19,993 nucleotides of DNA, from positions 1 through 19,993 of the forward strand of contig QHRT01000016.1 of assembly GCA_003220195.1 (NCBI GenBank), read 5' to 3'. Positions 8,886 to 16,864 of this stretch are shown here, one piece after another. Source of the stretch: Candidatus Rokuibacteriota bacterium (GTDB lineage: Bacteria; Methylomirabilota; Methylomirabilia; Rokubacteriales; CSP1-6). The position numbers and the translations under genes were made by a program. The notes under the pieces were generated by a model. The model had not been told where the DNA came from. It made no database searches and saw nothing but the letters and a program-made list of their open reading frames with translations. How positions within the stretch are numbered: the stretch's first letter is position 1; every line of letters starts with the position of its first letter.

Positions 8886-10292
8886 TCACCGAAGCGGCTC
8901 CCCCACCAGCGTCCAGTACGGCAGCGCGACCGTGAGCACCACCAGCGCCGCGAGCAGTGCCATGACGACGCCGAATCGAAAGATCTCGGCGACGTCGAGG
9001 TGCCCCATCTCGTAGACCACGAGCGACGACGCGCTCTGGGCCGGGTAGTACAGCACCGCGTCACCGGCGATCGTCACGGCGAGCGCGCACACGAGCGGAT
9101 TCACGCCGCTCGCCCCCCCGATCGAGATCGCGAGCGGGATCGTCGTCGCGAGGAACCCGGTGATGTTCGGAATGATGAGCCGGAGCAGCGCCGCGGCGAG
9201 CAGCAGCGCGACGACCAGGAGCACCGGGCTCCGCCCGAATGCCGGCGTCGCGCCCACCACCAGATGGGCAACCCATGCGCTGGCGCCCGTTCGCGTCAGC
9301 GCATGTGCGAGCGACAGGGACGCCGCGATGACGAAGAAATTCGCCCAGCCGAGGCCACGCTCGAACTCCGTCCAGGTCAGCACGCCGATGCGCGGCGCGA
9401 GCAAGCACGCCCACGCCAGCAGAGCGGGCAGCACCGGGTGCCAGTGGTGGACCGCATCCGTGAGCCACAGCACCGACGCGCCAACGGTGATGAGGGTCGT
9501 GCGGAGCTCGACCGGGGACAGCGGCCCGCGCTCGTGCGCCGGCGCCGGCGCGATCGCCCCCCGGAATCCCGACCGGTACGCGAAGAAGATCAGCGCCGCG
9601 GCGAGCAATAAAAGGACGGCGTACGGCACGCTCATCAGGACGAACCAGCGCGTCCAGGAAAATCCCCCGATCAGACCGGCGGCGACGACGGGCGTGATCC
9701 CGCCGGTCAGGAGAACGGTCGACGCGAGGCGGTTGACGGAGTTGAGCGCGAGCATGATCGCGCGGGCCAGCGGCGCGCCGCGTGGCACGCCCGCGAGAGC
9801 GAGCGCCTGATCGTACACGTGCACGAGGATGCCGGTCCGGGTGGTCGCCGACGGCAGGACCAGCGCGAGCGGCGGGAACGACAGGAGAAGCTGGAGGTAC
9901 AGCGCCAGCGGACGGCCGCGGGCGCGGCCGACGAAGAACTGCGCGATGCGCTCGGCGAGCCCGCTGCGCGACACGGCGAGGCCGATCGTCAGGACGCCGA
10001 TGAGGAAGTACGGCACCGGATCCGCGAATCCAACCAGCGCTTCGCGGACACTCGGGACCGCGCGCAGGACGACGAGCGCGACGATCGCGACGACGCCCGT
10101 CACTCCGGGCGGCAGGAGCTCCGTACCCCACAGGCCGATCGCGAGCGCGACCGCTGTCAGGCTGCGTTGCCCCTCGATCGTGAGGCCGGACGGCGTCGGC
10201 ACGATCCCGAGCACGAGCGCTGGGCCGATCGCCACCGCGGCGCGAAGACCGGGCCGACCGGCGATACCGGTAGCGGGCGTCCCGGTCGTCAC
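8886..10292 (-). CDS. SLC13/DASS-family anion permease
   Basis: A 468-residue polytopic inner-membrane protein with roughly 11-12 hydrophobic segments. The order fits the divalent anion:sodium symporter family: an opening pair of helices, then GFADPVPYFLIGVLTIGLAV, then PSATTRTGILV, which resembles the first SNT-type substrate/sodium-binding hairpin. Near the C-terminus, PNITGFLATTIPLAISIGG and YYPAQSASSLVVYEMG mark the second half of the inverted-repeat fold. Members import dicarboxylates, sulfate or related anions; the substrate cannot be told here. The start is GTG 10290-10292, only 7 nt after the stop of the CtaG-like gene, so the two form an operon. The stop is TGA 8886-8888. Confidence 0.85.
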   Translation of the reverse strand: MTTGTPATGIAGRPGLRAAVAIGPALVLGIVPTPSGLTIEGQRSLTAVALAIGLWGTELLPPGVTGVVAIVALVVLRAVPSVREALVGFADPVPYFLIGVLTIGLAVSRSGLAERIAQFFVGRARGRPLALYLQLLLSFPPLALVLPSATTRTGILVHVYDQALALAGVPRGAPLARAIMLALNSVNRLASTVLLTGGITPVVAAGLIGGFSWTRWFVLMSVPYAVLLLLAAALIFFAYRSGFRGAIAPAPAHERGPLSPVELRTTLITVGASVLWLTDAVHHWHPVLPALLAWACLLAPRIGVLTWTEFERGLGWANFFVIAASLSLAHALTRTGASAWVAHLVVGATPAFGRSPVLLVVALLLAAALLRLIIPNITGFLATTIPLAISIGGASGVNPLVCALAVTIAGDAVLYYPAQSASSLVVYEMGHLDVAEIFRFGVVMALLAALVVLTVALPYWTLVGEPLR

Positions 10293-10299
10293 GCTCTCG

Positions 10300-11097
10300 T
10301 CAAGCGTCCTGGCGCGCGAAGCGATACAGGATGATCAAGATGGGCACCAGGTACATGTGCCCGCTGCTCCACATGAGACCGCCGCCGAGCATCTGATCGT
10401 CGAGCGCGCTCACGCCGAGGCTCGCCGCCCGGGCTTCGTAGTACGGATAGAGGACGCGCTCGGGAACGCTGAGCAACCCGCCGAGCGCCACGCTCTGTGC
10501 GGTGGCTGCGAGCAGATAGACGATCTGGAGCCCGGGATGCGCTCGCCGGCGCACGTGCGGGGCCGGTCTCAGGATTGGCCACCAGAAGAGCACCGCGGTG
10601 ACAAAGAACGTCAGGTGCTCCACGGCATGCAGCGAATCGTGCTCCAGCGCCGCATCGTAGAACGCTGGCACGTGCCAGATCCAGAGGACGGTGGTGCTGA
10701 TCACCCACGCCGCCGGGAGCCCCGTCAGGAACGCGAGGATCGTCCGCGCAGAGCGACCCGGCCGGAACGGCGCCGCCACGGCGCGGCGCGCGGCGGCCGG
10801 CAAGCTCCACAGCACGACGGGGAACGGGTCGCCGAGCAGCACCAGCGGCGCCGCGAACATCGTCAGGATCAGGTGCTGCGCCATGTGCGCCGAGAATCGG
10901 TTCGAGGCGGCGCGCTCGAGCGGTGACAGGAGCGCCACCGCGATAGCGCCGAGTCCCAGGACATAGGCGCCGACACGCCACGACGGAACGCCAGGCCCCA
11001 GCATCCGCCAGCGTCTCCAGCCGACGGCATACGCGGCTCCGAGACCGGCGATCACGAGCGTGGTCGTGGATTCGAGAACGAGATCGTCGATGGCCAT
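10300..11097 (-). CDS. cytochrome c oxidase assembly protein, CtaG/caa3 family
   Basis: A 265-residue membrane protein with about 7 hydrophobic segments, matching the Caa3_CtaG family needed for assembly (CuB delivery) of caa3-type oxidases. Landmarks are H71-MAQ-H75 in SAHMAQHLIL, the TTVLWIWHVPAFYDAAL segment, HAVEHLTFF, and near the end DQMLGGGLMW plus SSGHMYLVPI. The histidines are candidate copper ligands. I chose ATG 11097 because a promoter at 11125-11153 would start transcription about 20 nt upstream; an in-frame ATG at 11142 lies between the -35 and -10 boxes and would add 15 residues. No oxidase subunits are in the window, so any partner complex is encoded elsewhere. It is the first gene of an operon with the SLC13 permease. 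Confidence 0.87.
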   Translation of the reverse strand: MAIDDLVLESTTTLVIAGLGAAYAVGWRRWRMLGPGVPSWRVGAYVLGLGAIAVALLSPLERAASNRFSAHMAQHLILTMFAAPLVLLGDPFPVVLWSLPAAARRAVAAPFRPGRSARTILAFLTGLPAAWVISTTVLWIWHVPAFYDAALEHDSLHAVEHLTFFVTAVLFWWPILRPAPHVRRRAHPGLQIVYLLAATAQSVALGGLLSVPERVLYPYYEARAASLGVSALDDQMLGGGLMWSSGHMYLVPILIILYRFARQDA

Positions 11098-11124
11098 CAC
11101 GAGACCGCGGTGATCCGACGACGA

Positions 11125-11153
11125 GTCATACCAACTTCCCATGATCAGAGCAA
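11125..11153 (-). promoter_or_regulatory. sigma-70-like promoter of the ctaG-like/SLC13 operon
   Basis: On the minus strand, TTGCTC (11153-11148), a 17-nt spacer and TATGAC (11130-11125) are preceded by a TGG extended -10 element. It lies in the divergent spacer facing the M16 peptidase gene and decides between the two possible ctaG starts. Confidence 0.45.
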
Positions 11154-11195
11154 ATGCCGTAGGACAATGACAATGACGGAGAGGAAGGTGCCCCC

Positions 11196-13934
11196 ATGCG
11201 GACAGTGACTCTCGCGGTCCTGACCCTCTTCTCGGTGCTCGCGACGTTTTCGGCGACGTCGTCACTGGAGACGGGGACGACGGCGGAACGAAGCGCGCCG
11301 GTCGCGACGCCCGTCGTGCAGACCACGACGCCCGTTGTGCAGACCACGACGCCCGTTGTGCAGAGCACAACGCTCGACAACGGCCTCAGGGTGGTGATCG
11401 TCAAGAACTCGCTCGCCCCGGTCGTCACGATCAGCGTGACCTATCTCGCGGGCGCGAACGAGACGCCGCCGGGGTTCCCGGGCATGGCGCATGCGCTGGA
11501 GCACATGATGTTCCGCGGCAGCCCGGATCTCTCCGCGGCGCAGCTCGCGTACGTGAGCGCCGCGCTCGGCGGCGACTTCGACGCCACGACGCAGCAGACG
11601 GTGACGCAATACGTCTTCACCGTCGCCGCGCAGGATCTCGACGTCGCGCTGCGGATCGAAGCGATTCGCATGCGCGACGTCCTGAACGCCGACGACGCGT
11701 GGCGACAGGAGCGCGGGGCGATCGAGCAGGAAGTCGCGCAGAACCTCTCGAATCCCCAGTACCAGCTCTACACGAAGCTGCTCGACGCACTCTTCGAGGG
11801 CACGCCGTACGCGCACGACGCGCTCGGCACGCGCGCCTCGTTCCAGCGGACCACCGGAGCGATGCTGAAGAAGTTCCACGACACGTGGTATGCGCCGAAC
11901 AACGCGATCCTGGTCGTCGCGGGCGAGGTCGATCCGCCGTCGGCGCTGACACAGATCACGACCCTGTTCGGCCCGATCCCGCGGAAGACGCTGCCCTCGC
12001 GGCCCACCGTGAAGCTGCGGCCGGTGACACCGCGCACGCTCACCCTCTCCACGGATCTGCCGTACGGTCTCGCCGTCGTCGCGTTTCGCCTCCCCGGCTA
12101 CGACGATCCGGACTACGCGGCCGCGCAGGTGCTCGCCGCGTCGCTCGCGAGCCAGCGGGGCGATTTCCAGGAGCTGGTGGCGACCGGCAAAGTGCTCGAG
12201 GCCGGATTTTCATTCAGTCCGCTGCCGAAGGCGGGTCTCGGCTTCGCGGTGGTCGCGTTTCCGCAAGACCAGAGCGCGACGCCGGCGCTCCGCGAGCTTC
12301 GCGCGGTGCTCACGAAATCGGCCACCGCGGGGATCGACGGCGAGCTCGTCGAAGCCGCCAAAAGGCGTGCGGTCACGCGGGCGGAGATCGAGAGGACGTC
12401 GATCCCCGGTCTCGCCGCGGCGTGGTCGCAGGCGCTCGCCGTGGAGGGCCGCCGCTCGCCGGACGAGCGCGTCCTCGCCATTCAACGCGTCTCCGTCGCC
12501 GACGTGAACCGCGTCGCGCGGCGCGCGATCGATCTGCGACACGCGATCACCGCGGTCCTGACACCGAAGCCATCGGGCAACCCCGTCGCCACGAAGTCGT
12601 TCGGCGGCAAGGAATCGTTCACGCCGCCGAACACCAGGCCAGTCGCCTTGCCGGCCTGGGCCGAAGCGGCAGTGAAACGGCTCACCGTTCCGCCCTCGGC
12701 GGTGAACCCCGTCGTCACGACGCTGCCGAACGGTCTCCGCCTGATCGTGCAGCCGGAGACGGTCAGCAACACCGTCGGCGTCTACGGACGGATCAAGAAC
12801 CGACCGGCGTTGCAGGTGCCGGCCGGGCAGGAAGGTGTCGAGGACGTGCTCGACGGCCTCTTCCAGTTCGGGACGCGGTCGCTGGATCGCGTGGCGTATC
12901 AGCGCGCCCTCGACCAGATCGGCGCCGATGCCGAGGCCGGCGTGGACTTCGGTCTCGAGGTGCTCGCCGATCACTTCGATCGCGGCGTCGAATTGCTGGC
13001 GGACGCGGAGCTCCATCCCGCGCTGCCGGAGAGCGCATTCACGACGGTGCGAGAGCAGGTCAAGGCGAGGGTCGGCGGACGTCTGCCGAGCGCCGAGTAT
13101 CGCGCCCGCATGGCGCTTCGCCGAGCGCTCGTGCCGCCGAACGACCCCACGCTGCGCGAGGCGTCCGTCGAGTCGGTGTCGTCGCTCACGCTGGCCGCCG
13201 TCCGCGAATACTATCGACGGGCGTTCCGACCGGACCTCACGACGATCGTCGTCATCGGGCGCGTCACGCCGGACACCGCGCGGGCCGTGATCGAGAAGCA
13301 CTTCGGCGGGTGGCCGGCCGAGGGACCGACTCCGGTGACGGACCTGCCGCCCGTGTCGTTGAATCGCGCGGCGGCCGTGAACGTGCCGAACGCCGCCCGC
13401 GTCCAGACCGGCGTGACGATGGCCGAGTTGCTCGGCCTGAATCGCTTCGACCCCGATTACTACGCCCTCGAGCTCGGCAATCACGTGCTCGGCGGCGCCT
13501 TCTACGCCACGCGGCTCTACCGCGACCTGCGACAGGACGCCGGCCTCGTGTACTACGTCAACTCCGCGCTCGAGATGAGCCGGACCCGCGGCATCTACCT
13601 GGTGGATTTCGGCGCCGATCCGGCGAACGTGGCGAAGGCGCGCGGCATCGTGGTCCAGGAGCTCAGGACCATGCAGGAGAGCCCGGTGACCGAGGACGAA
13701 TTACGGCAGGCGAAGGCCCTGCTGCTCCGGCGAATTCCGCTGTCGGAGTCCGGCATGGAACGGATCGCGCGCGACCTGACGTCGCGCGCGATCGAGGGCT
13801 TACCGCTCGACGAGCCGACCCGCGCTGCGGGACGTTACCTGACGCTCACCGCCGCCGACGTGCAGGCCGCGTTCAAAAAGTGGATCCGTCCGTCCGACTT
13901 CGTCGAGGTCACCGAGGGACCGGCGCCGCGCTGA
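11196..13934 (+). CDS. exported M16-family zinc metallopeptidase, two-domain fusion
   Basis: 912 residues. The N-terminal signal peptide (MRTVTLAVLTLFSVLATFSA) predicts secretion to the periplasm. A short Thr/Val-rich linker of three TPVVQTT-type units (38-58) leads into the first M16 unit (about 59-510). Its inverted zinc motif is H99-A-L-E102-H103 in GMAHALEHMMFRGS, with the distal Glu in AIEQEVAQ (E177/E179). The second unit (about 525-905) starts NGLRLIVQPE but has GQEGVEDVLDG (near 544) where HxxEH would be, so it is catalytically dead and completes the clamshell, as in other fused or heterodimeric M16 enzymes. The family degrades peptides and short unfolded proteins. GGAAGG (11184-11189) precedes the ATG. 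The stop TGA abuts the stop of the convergent amidohydrolase with no spacer. Confidence 0.93.
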   Translation: MRTVTLAVLTLFSVLATFSATSSLETGTTAERSAPVATPVVQTTTPVVQTTTPVVQSTTLDNGLRVVIVKNSLAPVVTISVTYLAGANETPPGFPGMAHALEHMMFRGSPDLSAAQLAYVSAALGGDFDATTQQTVTQYVFTVAAQDLDVALRIEAIRMRDVLNADDAWRQERGAIEQEVAQNLSNPQYQLYTKLLDALFEGTPYAHDALGTRASFQRTTGAMLKKFHDTWYAPNNAILVVAGEVDPPSALTQITTLFGPIPRKTLPSRPTVKLRPVTPRTLTLSTDLPYGLAVVAFRLPGYDDPDYAAAQVLAASLASQRGDFQELVATGKVLEAGFSFSPLPKAGLGFAVVAFPQDQSATPALRELRAVLTKSATAGIDGELVEAAKRRAVTRAEIERTSIPGLAAAWSQALAVEGRRSPDERVLAIQRVSVADVNRVARRAIDLRHAITAVLTPKPSGNPVATKSFGGKESFTPPNTRPVALPAWAEAAVKRLTVPPSAVNPVVTTLPNGLRLIVQPETVSNTVGVYGRIKNRPALQVPAGQEGVEDVLDGLFQFGTRSLDRVAYQRALDQIGADAEAGVDFGLEVLADHFDRGVELLADAELHPALPESAFTTVREQVKARVGGRLPSAEYRARMALRRALVPPNDPTLREASVESVSSLTLAAVREYYRRAFRPDLTTIVVIGRVTPDTARAVIEKHFGGWPAEGPTPVTDLPPVSLNRAAAVNVPNAARVQTGVTMAELLGLNRFDPDYYALELGNHVLGGAFYATRLYRDLRQDAGLVYYVNSALEMSRTRGIYLVDFGADPANVAKARGIVVQELRTMQESPVTEDELRQAKALLLRRIPLSESGMERIARDLTSRAIEGLPLDEPTRAAGRYLTLTAADVQAAFKKWIRPSDFVEVTEGPAPR
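11307..11369 (+). repeat. three in-frame 21-bp tandem repeats
   Basis: Units 11307-11327, 11328-11348 and 11349-11369 encode TPVVQTT, TPVVQTT and TPVVQST. Units 1 and 2 differ at one base (GTC/GTT, silent). They form the linker between signal peptide and first peptidase domain. The near-identity at DNA level points to recent slippage expansion. Confidence 0.9.
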
Positions 13935-15070
13935 TCATGTCCGGCGTTTCGCGGCCGCCGCGTCGGCCTTCTTGAAGTCGGCGTCCGTGAACCCGTAGAG
14001 ATGCGCGCCGCCCATCAGGATCTGCGCCGCGAGCTCTCGCGGCACGTTCTTCAGCAGATTTTCCGCCACGTGCGGGAAGTTCGAGTCGAAGTGCGGGTAA
14101 TCGGTCGAGATGCACATGCGATCGGCGCCGATCAGTCCCGCGGTCGCTTCGATCTCCGGCTCGCTCCCCTCCACGGCGGCCCAACAGTTCCGCCGGAAGT
14201 ACTCGCGCGGCATCAGCGTCAGGTACGCCACTCGATGCGCGAGAGCAGGCCCGGCGCCCACGAGGTCTGGGCTTCCAGGAACCCGACGCGCAGCTTCGGG
14301 TGGAACTCGAAGACGCCGCCGATGATCATCGCGATCAGCGCCTGCTGCATCTCGATCCAGTGGCTGGCGACGTGCCGGTAGAAGCGATTCTCCCCGTACA
14401 GCACGTTCATGTGCGAATAGAGCGCGCCCGAGCCCTCGTGGAAGCCCCACGTCACGCCGAGATCCTCGTGGACGGTGTAGAGCGGGTCCCAGTAGTTCGA
14501 GTGCCAGTAGTGGCCGTTGACGAGGTTCGGCCGGATGAACGACCCCACCGCGCCGAGCTCGCGCACGCACCGCACCAGCTCGCGGCAGGCGAGATGGACG
14601 TCGTGCATCGGCAGCATCGCGACGAACTTCATTCGATCGGGGCTCGCCTGGCAGAACTCGTGGATCCAGTTGTTGTAGGCCTGGCAGATCGCCAGCGAGA
14701 GGTGAGGATCCATGTTGACCGCGATGTCGACGCCCTCCATCTCCATGCCCATCAGCTGGGCCTCGGTGTCGTAGTTGCGCTGGACCGCGAAGTCGAGTCG
14801 ACCCGTGTCGGCGAGCCGTGAGCCGCTGAGCGGCTGTGTGCTGTGGGTCGGCCCGCGACGCAGGCGCTTTCGATACTGCTGAAGATCCGAGTCGGACGTC
14901 GGCTCGCCGTCGATGAGAATCGAGCCGACGATGCCGCGCGCGGGCCGGCCGTCCGCGCCCACCGCCGTGCTCACCCGGTGCTTGAACCTCGGATCCAGGT
15001 ACCGGTCGAAGAGGTCGGGGGGTTCCATGATGTGCATGTCGCTGTCGACAAACCTGAGACCATCTTTCAT
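13935..15070 (-). pseudogene. amidohydrolase 2 (ACMSD-like) family protein, split by a frameshift near 14222-14240
   Basis: Fragment 1 (15070-14219, 283 codons) begins MKDGLRFVDSDMHIMEPPDLF and runs through GVDIAVNMDPHLSLAICQAYNNW, WGFHEGSGA and HPKLRVGFLEAQTSWAPGLLSR to a TGA. Fragment 2, in another frame, continues from about 14239 to TGA 13935 with YLTLMPREYFRRNCW and the catalytic-Asp region STDYPHFDSNFPH, ending LKNVPRELAAQILMGGAHLYG. Together they make a complete TIM-barrel metal hydrolase/decarboxylase of the PF04909 type, but I would expect some 10-20 more residues between SRIEW and YLTL, so a small out-of-frame deletion is the simplest cause. There is no homopolymer at the junction. 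GGAGGTG lies 7 nt before ATG 15070. Fragment 1 alone lacks the catalytic Asp. Confidence 0.85.
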
Positions 15071-15084
15071 CCGCGTCACCTCCG

Positions 15085-15138
15085 GATCCCGGTCCCGGGA
15101 TCGCGAGAACATCCTACTCGCGACGCCGGGCCCGGCAA
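15085..15138 (-). promoter_or_regulatory. promoter and palindromic operator candidate of the amidohydrolase gene
   Basis: On the minus strand, TTGCCG (15138-15133), a 16-nt spacer and TAGGAT (15116-15111) form a good sigma-70-like promoter. Directly after the expected start point lies the inverted repeat GATCCCG-GTCC-CGGGATC (15085-15102), ending 2 nt before the Shine-Dalgarno. It could be an operator or a hairpin that affects ribosome access. Confidence 0.4.
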
Positions 15139-15214
15139 AGCCCCTGCCGCCTCGACGCCGGGGAACGAATGATCGAGACCCGTCGTTCGTCTGATTGTCA
15201 GGAGGGATCGGAGG

Positions 15215-15421
15215 ATGCGCCAACGCAGGATGCCTGTCAGGCTTGGGGGATCGCTGCTCTTGATGAGTGCCATCGTCGCGGGGACGTCAGGGTGCGTTCT
15301 GGTGCCCGCTCCCGGACCAACCTACGTTGCCGGTCCGCCCGTCGTCGTAGCGCCGCGGCCGGTGGTCGTCGCTCCGGCGCCCGTGTACGGTTACGGGTAT
15401 TACCGGTGGGGGTGGCGATGA
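15215..15421 (+). CDS. small lipoprotein-like exported protein
   Basis: 68 residues: a basic start (MRQRRMPVRLGG), a hydrophobic core SLLLMSAIVAG and TSGC, which looks like a lipobox although Thr stands where Leu/Val is usual. The mature part is Pro/Val-rich with repeated PVVVAPRPVVVAPAPV and ends in an aromatic tail VYGYGYYRWGWR. The stretch suggests a short surface- or envelope-associated polypeptide; no function is recognised. GGAGG (15201-15205) lies 9 nt before the ATG. Its stop overlaps the next start as ATGA (15418-15421), so the two are translationally coupled. Confidence 0.72.
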   Translation: MRQRRMPVRLGGSLLLMSAIVAGTSGCVLVPAPGPTYVAGPPVVVAPRPVVVAPAPVYGYGYYRWGWR

Positions 15422-15798
15422 AGAAGTTCGTTTCACTCGCCGTGGTCAGTCTTGCAATCGTCGCGGCCGTCGCCAATCCGAGTGAGGCGGCAGACCGCGG
15501 CCACTCGGGCTTCACGGGTCATCGCGGGTTCGTGGGGCCGCACGTGGGACCGTTCCGTGGTCCGTTCCCCGGGCCCCGAGCGTTCGTTCCGCCGCATCGC
15601 TTCTTCCCGGGGCATCCGCGGTTCCACGGTGGTCGGGTCTTCTTCGGCGTCGCGCCGTTCATCGCCGCGCCGCTGGTCGTCCCGCGCCGGCCGGCTACTG
15701 GTACTACTGCCCCAGCGCCGGAGGCTACTATCCGAACATTCCGGCGTGCCCGGAGGACTGGGTCCCCGTCCCGGCGCAATAGTCGCCGACATGCGTGA
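15418..15798 (+). CDS. small exported Gly/Pro/His-rich protein, probably frameshifted at 15681
   Basis: Begins with a clear signal peptide (MKKFVSLAVVSLAIVAAV, cleavage near SEAA), followed by a low-complexity region rich in Gly, His, Phe and Pro (residues 26-85: GHSGFTGHRGFVGPHVG, FFPGHPRFHGG). In the literal frame it then becomes Arg-rich and ends at TGA 15796-15798. In the +1 frame from 15681 the DNA instead reads PAGYWYYCPSAGGYYP, then NIPACPEDWVPVPAQ and TAG 15780-15782: the Tyr/Cys-rich ending typical of this class of small exported proteins. One missing C in the CCC run at 15681-15683 would restore a 121-residue protein. It is coupled to the lipoprotein-like gene by a 4-bp overlap. Function unknown. 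Confidence 0.7.
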   Translation: MKKFVSLAVVSLAIVAAVANPSEAADRGHSGFTGHRGFVGPHVGPFRGPFPGPRAFVPPHRFFPGHPRFHGGRVFFGVAPFIAAPLVVPRRPATGTTAPAPEATIRTFRRARRTGSPSRRNSRRHA

Positions 15799-15841
15799 CG
15801 CGGCGAGGGCCTTCGACGGGTCCACGCCGGCAAGGTGATCG

Positions 15842-15869
15842 GGGCGTCGCGGCATTCACCGCGGCGCCC
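15842..15869 (+). terminator. GC-rich hairpin after the small exported protein pair
   Basis: An 11-bp stem (15842-15852 with 15859-15869, one G-U pair) with loop CATTCA, about 60 nt behind the restored TAG stop. No T-tract. The rest of 15799-16022 shows no gene; a TACACT -10-like box at 15951-15956 has no matching -35. Confidence 0.45.
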
Positions 15870-16022
15870 TCGACGTCTCTACGCCTCGCACGGCGCATCC
15901 TCCCAGCGTTGTGCCGAGATTGTTGGGCGGGCTTCCATCCTCTCGAGTCGTACACTGCTTCGGGGTTGGCGGGAGGCTCGCCATTCTGCGGCTGACCATC
16001 GACCCTCGGGGAGGTCCCCTCC

Positions 16023-16850
16023 ATGGCGTGTGATCCGTCGGTCTTCGAGCATGTCCCCATCTTCTCGCTGCTCGACGTCGAAGAACGCAGCGTGCTCGCG
16101 GAGCACGTGGAACTGCGTCGGTTCGCCGCGGGACGGCGAATCTACCGCGCCGGGGATCAAGGCGAAAAGGCGTACGTGGTGCTGACCGGCAAGGTGCAGG
16201 TCGTCATGGTGGACGAGGACAACCAGGAAGTCGTGATCGACAGCCCGTCGACGGGCGAGATCTTCGGACTCTCGTCGATGCTGTCCGCGGCTCCGCATCA
16301 GACGACGGCGATCACGCTCGAGGAGACCCGAGCGATCGAGATCGACCGGGACGACATCGCCGAGTTGCTGCGGCGCAAGCCGCTGGCCGGGCTCGACATG
16401 CTGACGATGGTCGGCCGCCAGTTCCGCGCCGCCCAGGACCTGGTGCGCATGCGCGCCGCGCGCAATCCGAACGAGGTGATCGCGGAACAGTTCGGCATGG
16501 GCGATCGCGTCGCCGACGCGGTCGCGCGATTCGGGGGCTCGTGGTCGTTCATCACCGCCTTCGCGGTGGTGCTGGGCGTCTGGGTGGCGGTGAACGTCAT
16601 GCTCGCCGTGCGCGCGTGGGATCCCTACCCGTTCATCCTGCTGAACCTGTTCCTGTCGATGCTGGCCGCGGTGCAGGCGCCGGTGATCATGATGAGCCAG
16701 AACCGTCAGGACGCGAAGGACCGGGTGCGCAGCGAGCTCGACTTCGCCGTCAATCGCAAGGCGGAGATGGAGATCTCGCAGATCGCTGCCAAGCTCCACC
16801 GGATCGAGAATCAACTCGACGACATCGAGCACGCCGTGCTCGGCCGCTGA
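16023..16850 (+). CDS. cyclic-nucleotide-binding domain fused to DUF1003 membrane domain
   Basis: 275 residues. Residues 10-125 form a Crp-like cNMP-binding beta-barrel (VFEHVPIFSLLDVEERSVLAE, GEKAYVVLTGKVQVVM, STGEIFGLSSMLSAA). There is no helix-turn-helix, so it is not a Crp transcription factor. In the phosphate-binding cassette the usual Arg seems replaced by Gln (APHQTTAIT), so cAMP binding is doubtful. Residues about 165-250 are DUF1003: FGGSWSFITAFAVV (170-), a first TM helix, DPYPFILLNLFLSMLAA as second helix, then QAPVIMMSQNRQDAKDR and a coiled-coil tail. The result is a two-helix membrane protein with a soluble sensor domain. GGGGAGG (16008-16014) lies 8 nt before the ATG. The AlgH-like gene follows closely. 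Confidence 0.9.
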   Translation: MACDPSVFEHVPIFSLLDVEERSVLAEHVELRRFAAGRRIYRAGDQGEKAYVVLTGKVQVVMVDEDNQEVVIDSPSTGEIFGLSSMLSAAPHQTTAITLEETRAIEIDRDDIAELLRRKPLAGLDMLTMVGRQFRAAQDLVRMRAARNPNEVIAEQFGMGDRVADAVARFGGSWSFITAFAVVLGVWVAVNVMLAVRAWDPYPFILLNLFLSMLAAVQAPVIMMSQNRQDAKDRVRSELDFAVNRKAEMEISQIAAKLHRIENQLDDIEHAVLGR

Positions 16851-16856
16851 TACCCT
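16848..16856 (+). promoter_or_regulatory. extended -10 box for leaderless expression of the AlgH-like gene
   Basis: TGATACCCT overlaps the TGA stop of the DUF1003 gene and ends 8 nt before GTG 16865, the same geometry as the TGCTACGCT box 7 nt before GTG 7374. No Shine-Dalgarno is present. Confidence 0.3.
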
Positions 16857-16864
16857 TGGACGTC

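Noticed and set aside
11307..11369. CRISPR-like repeats
   Set aside because: Three contiguous 21-bp units without spacers, in frame inside a coding region.
12210..13484. 424-codon frame antisense to the M16 peptidase
   Set aside because: Shadow frame without motifs; the sense gene is well supported.
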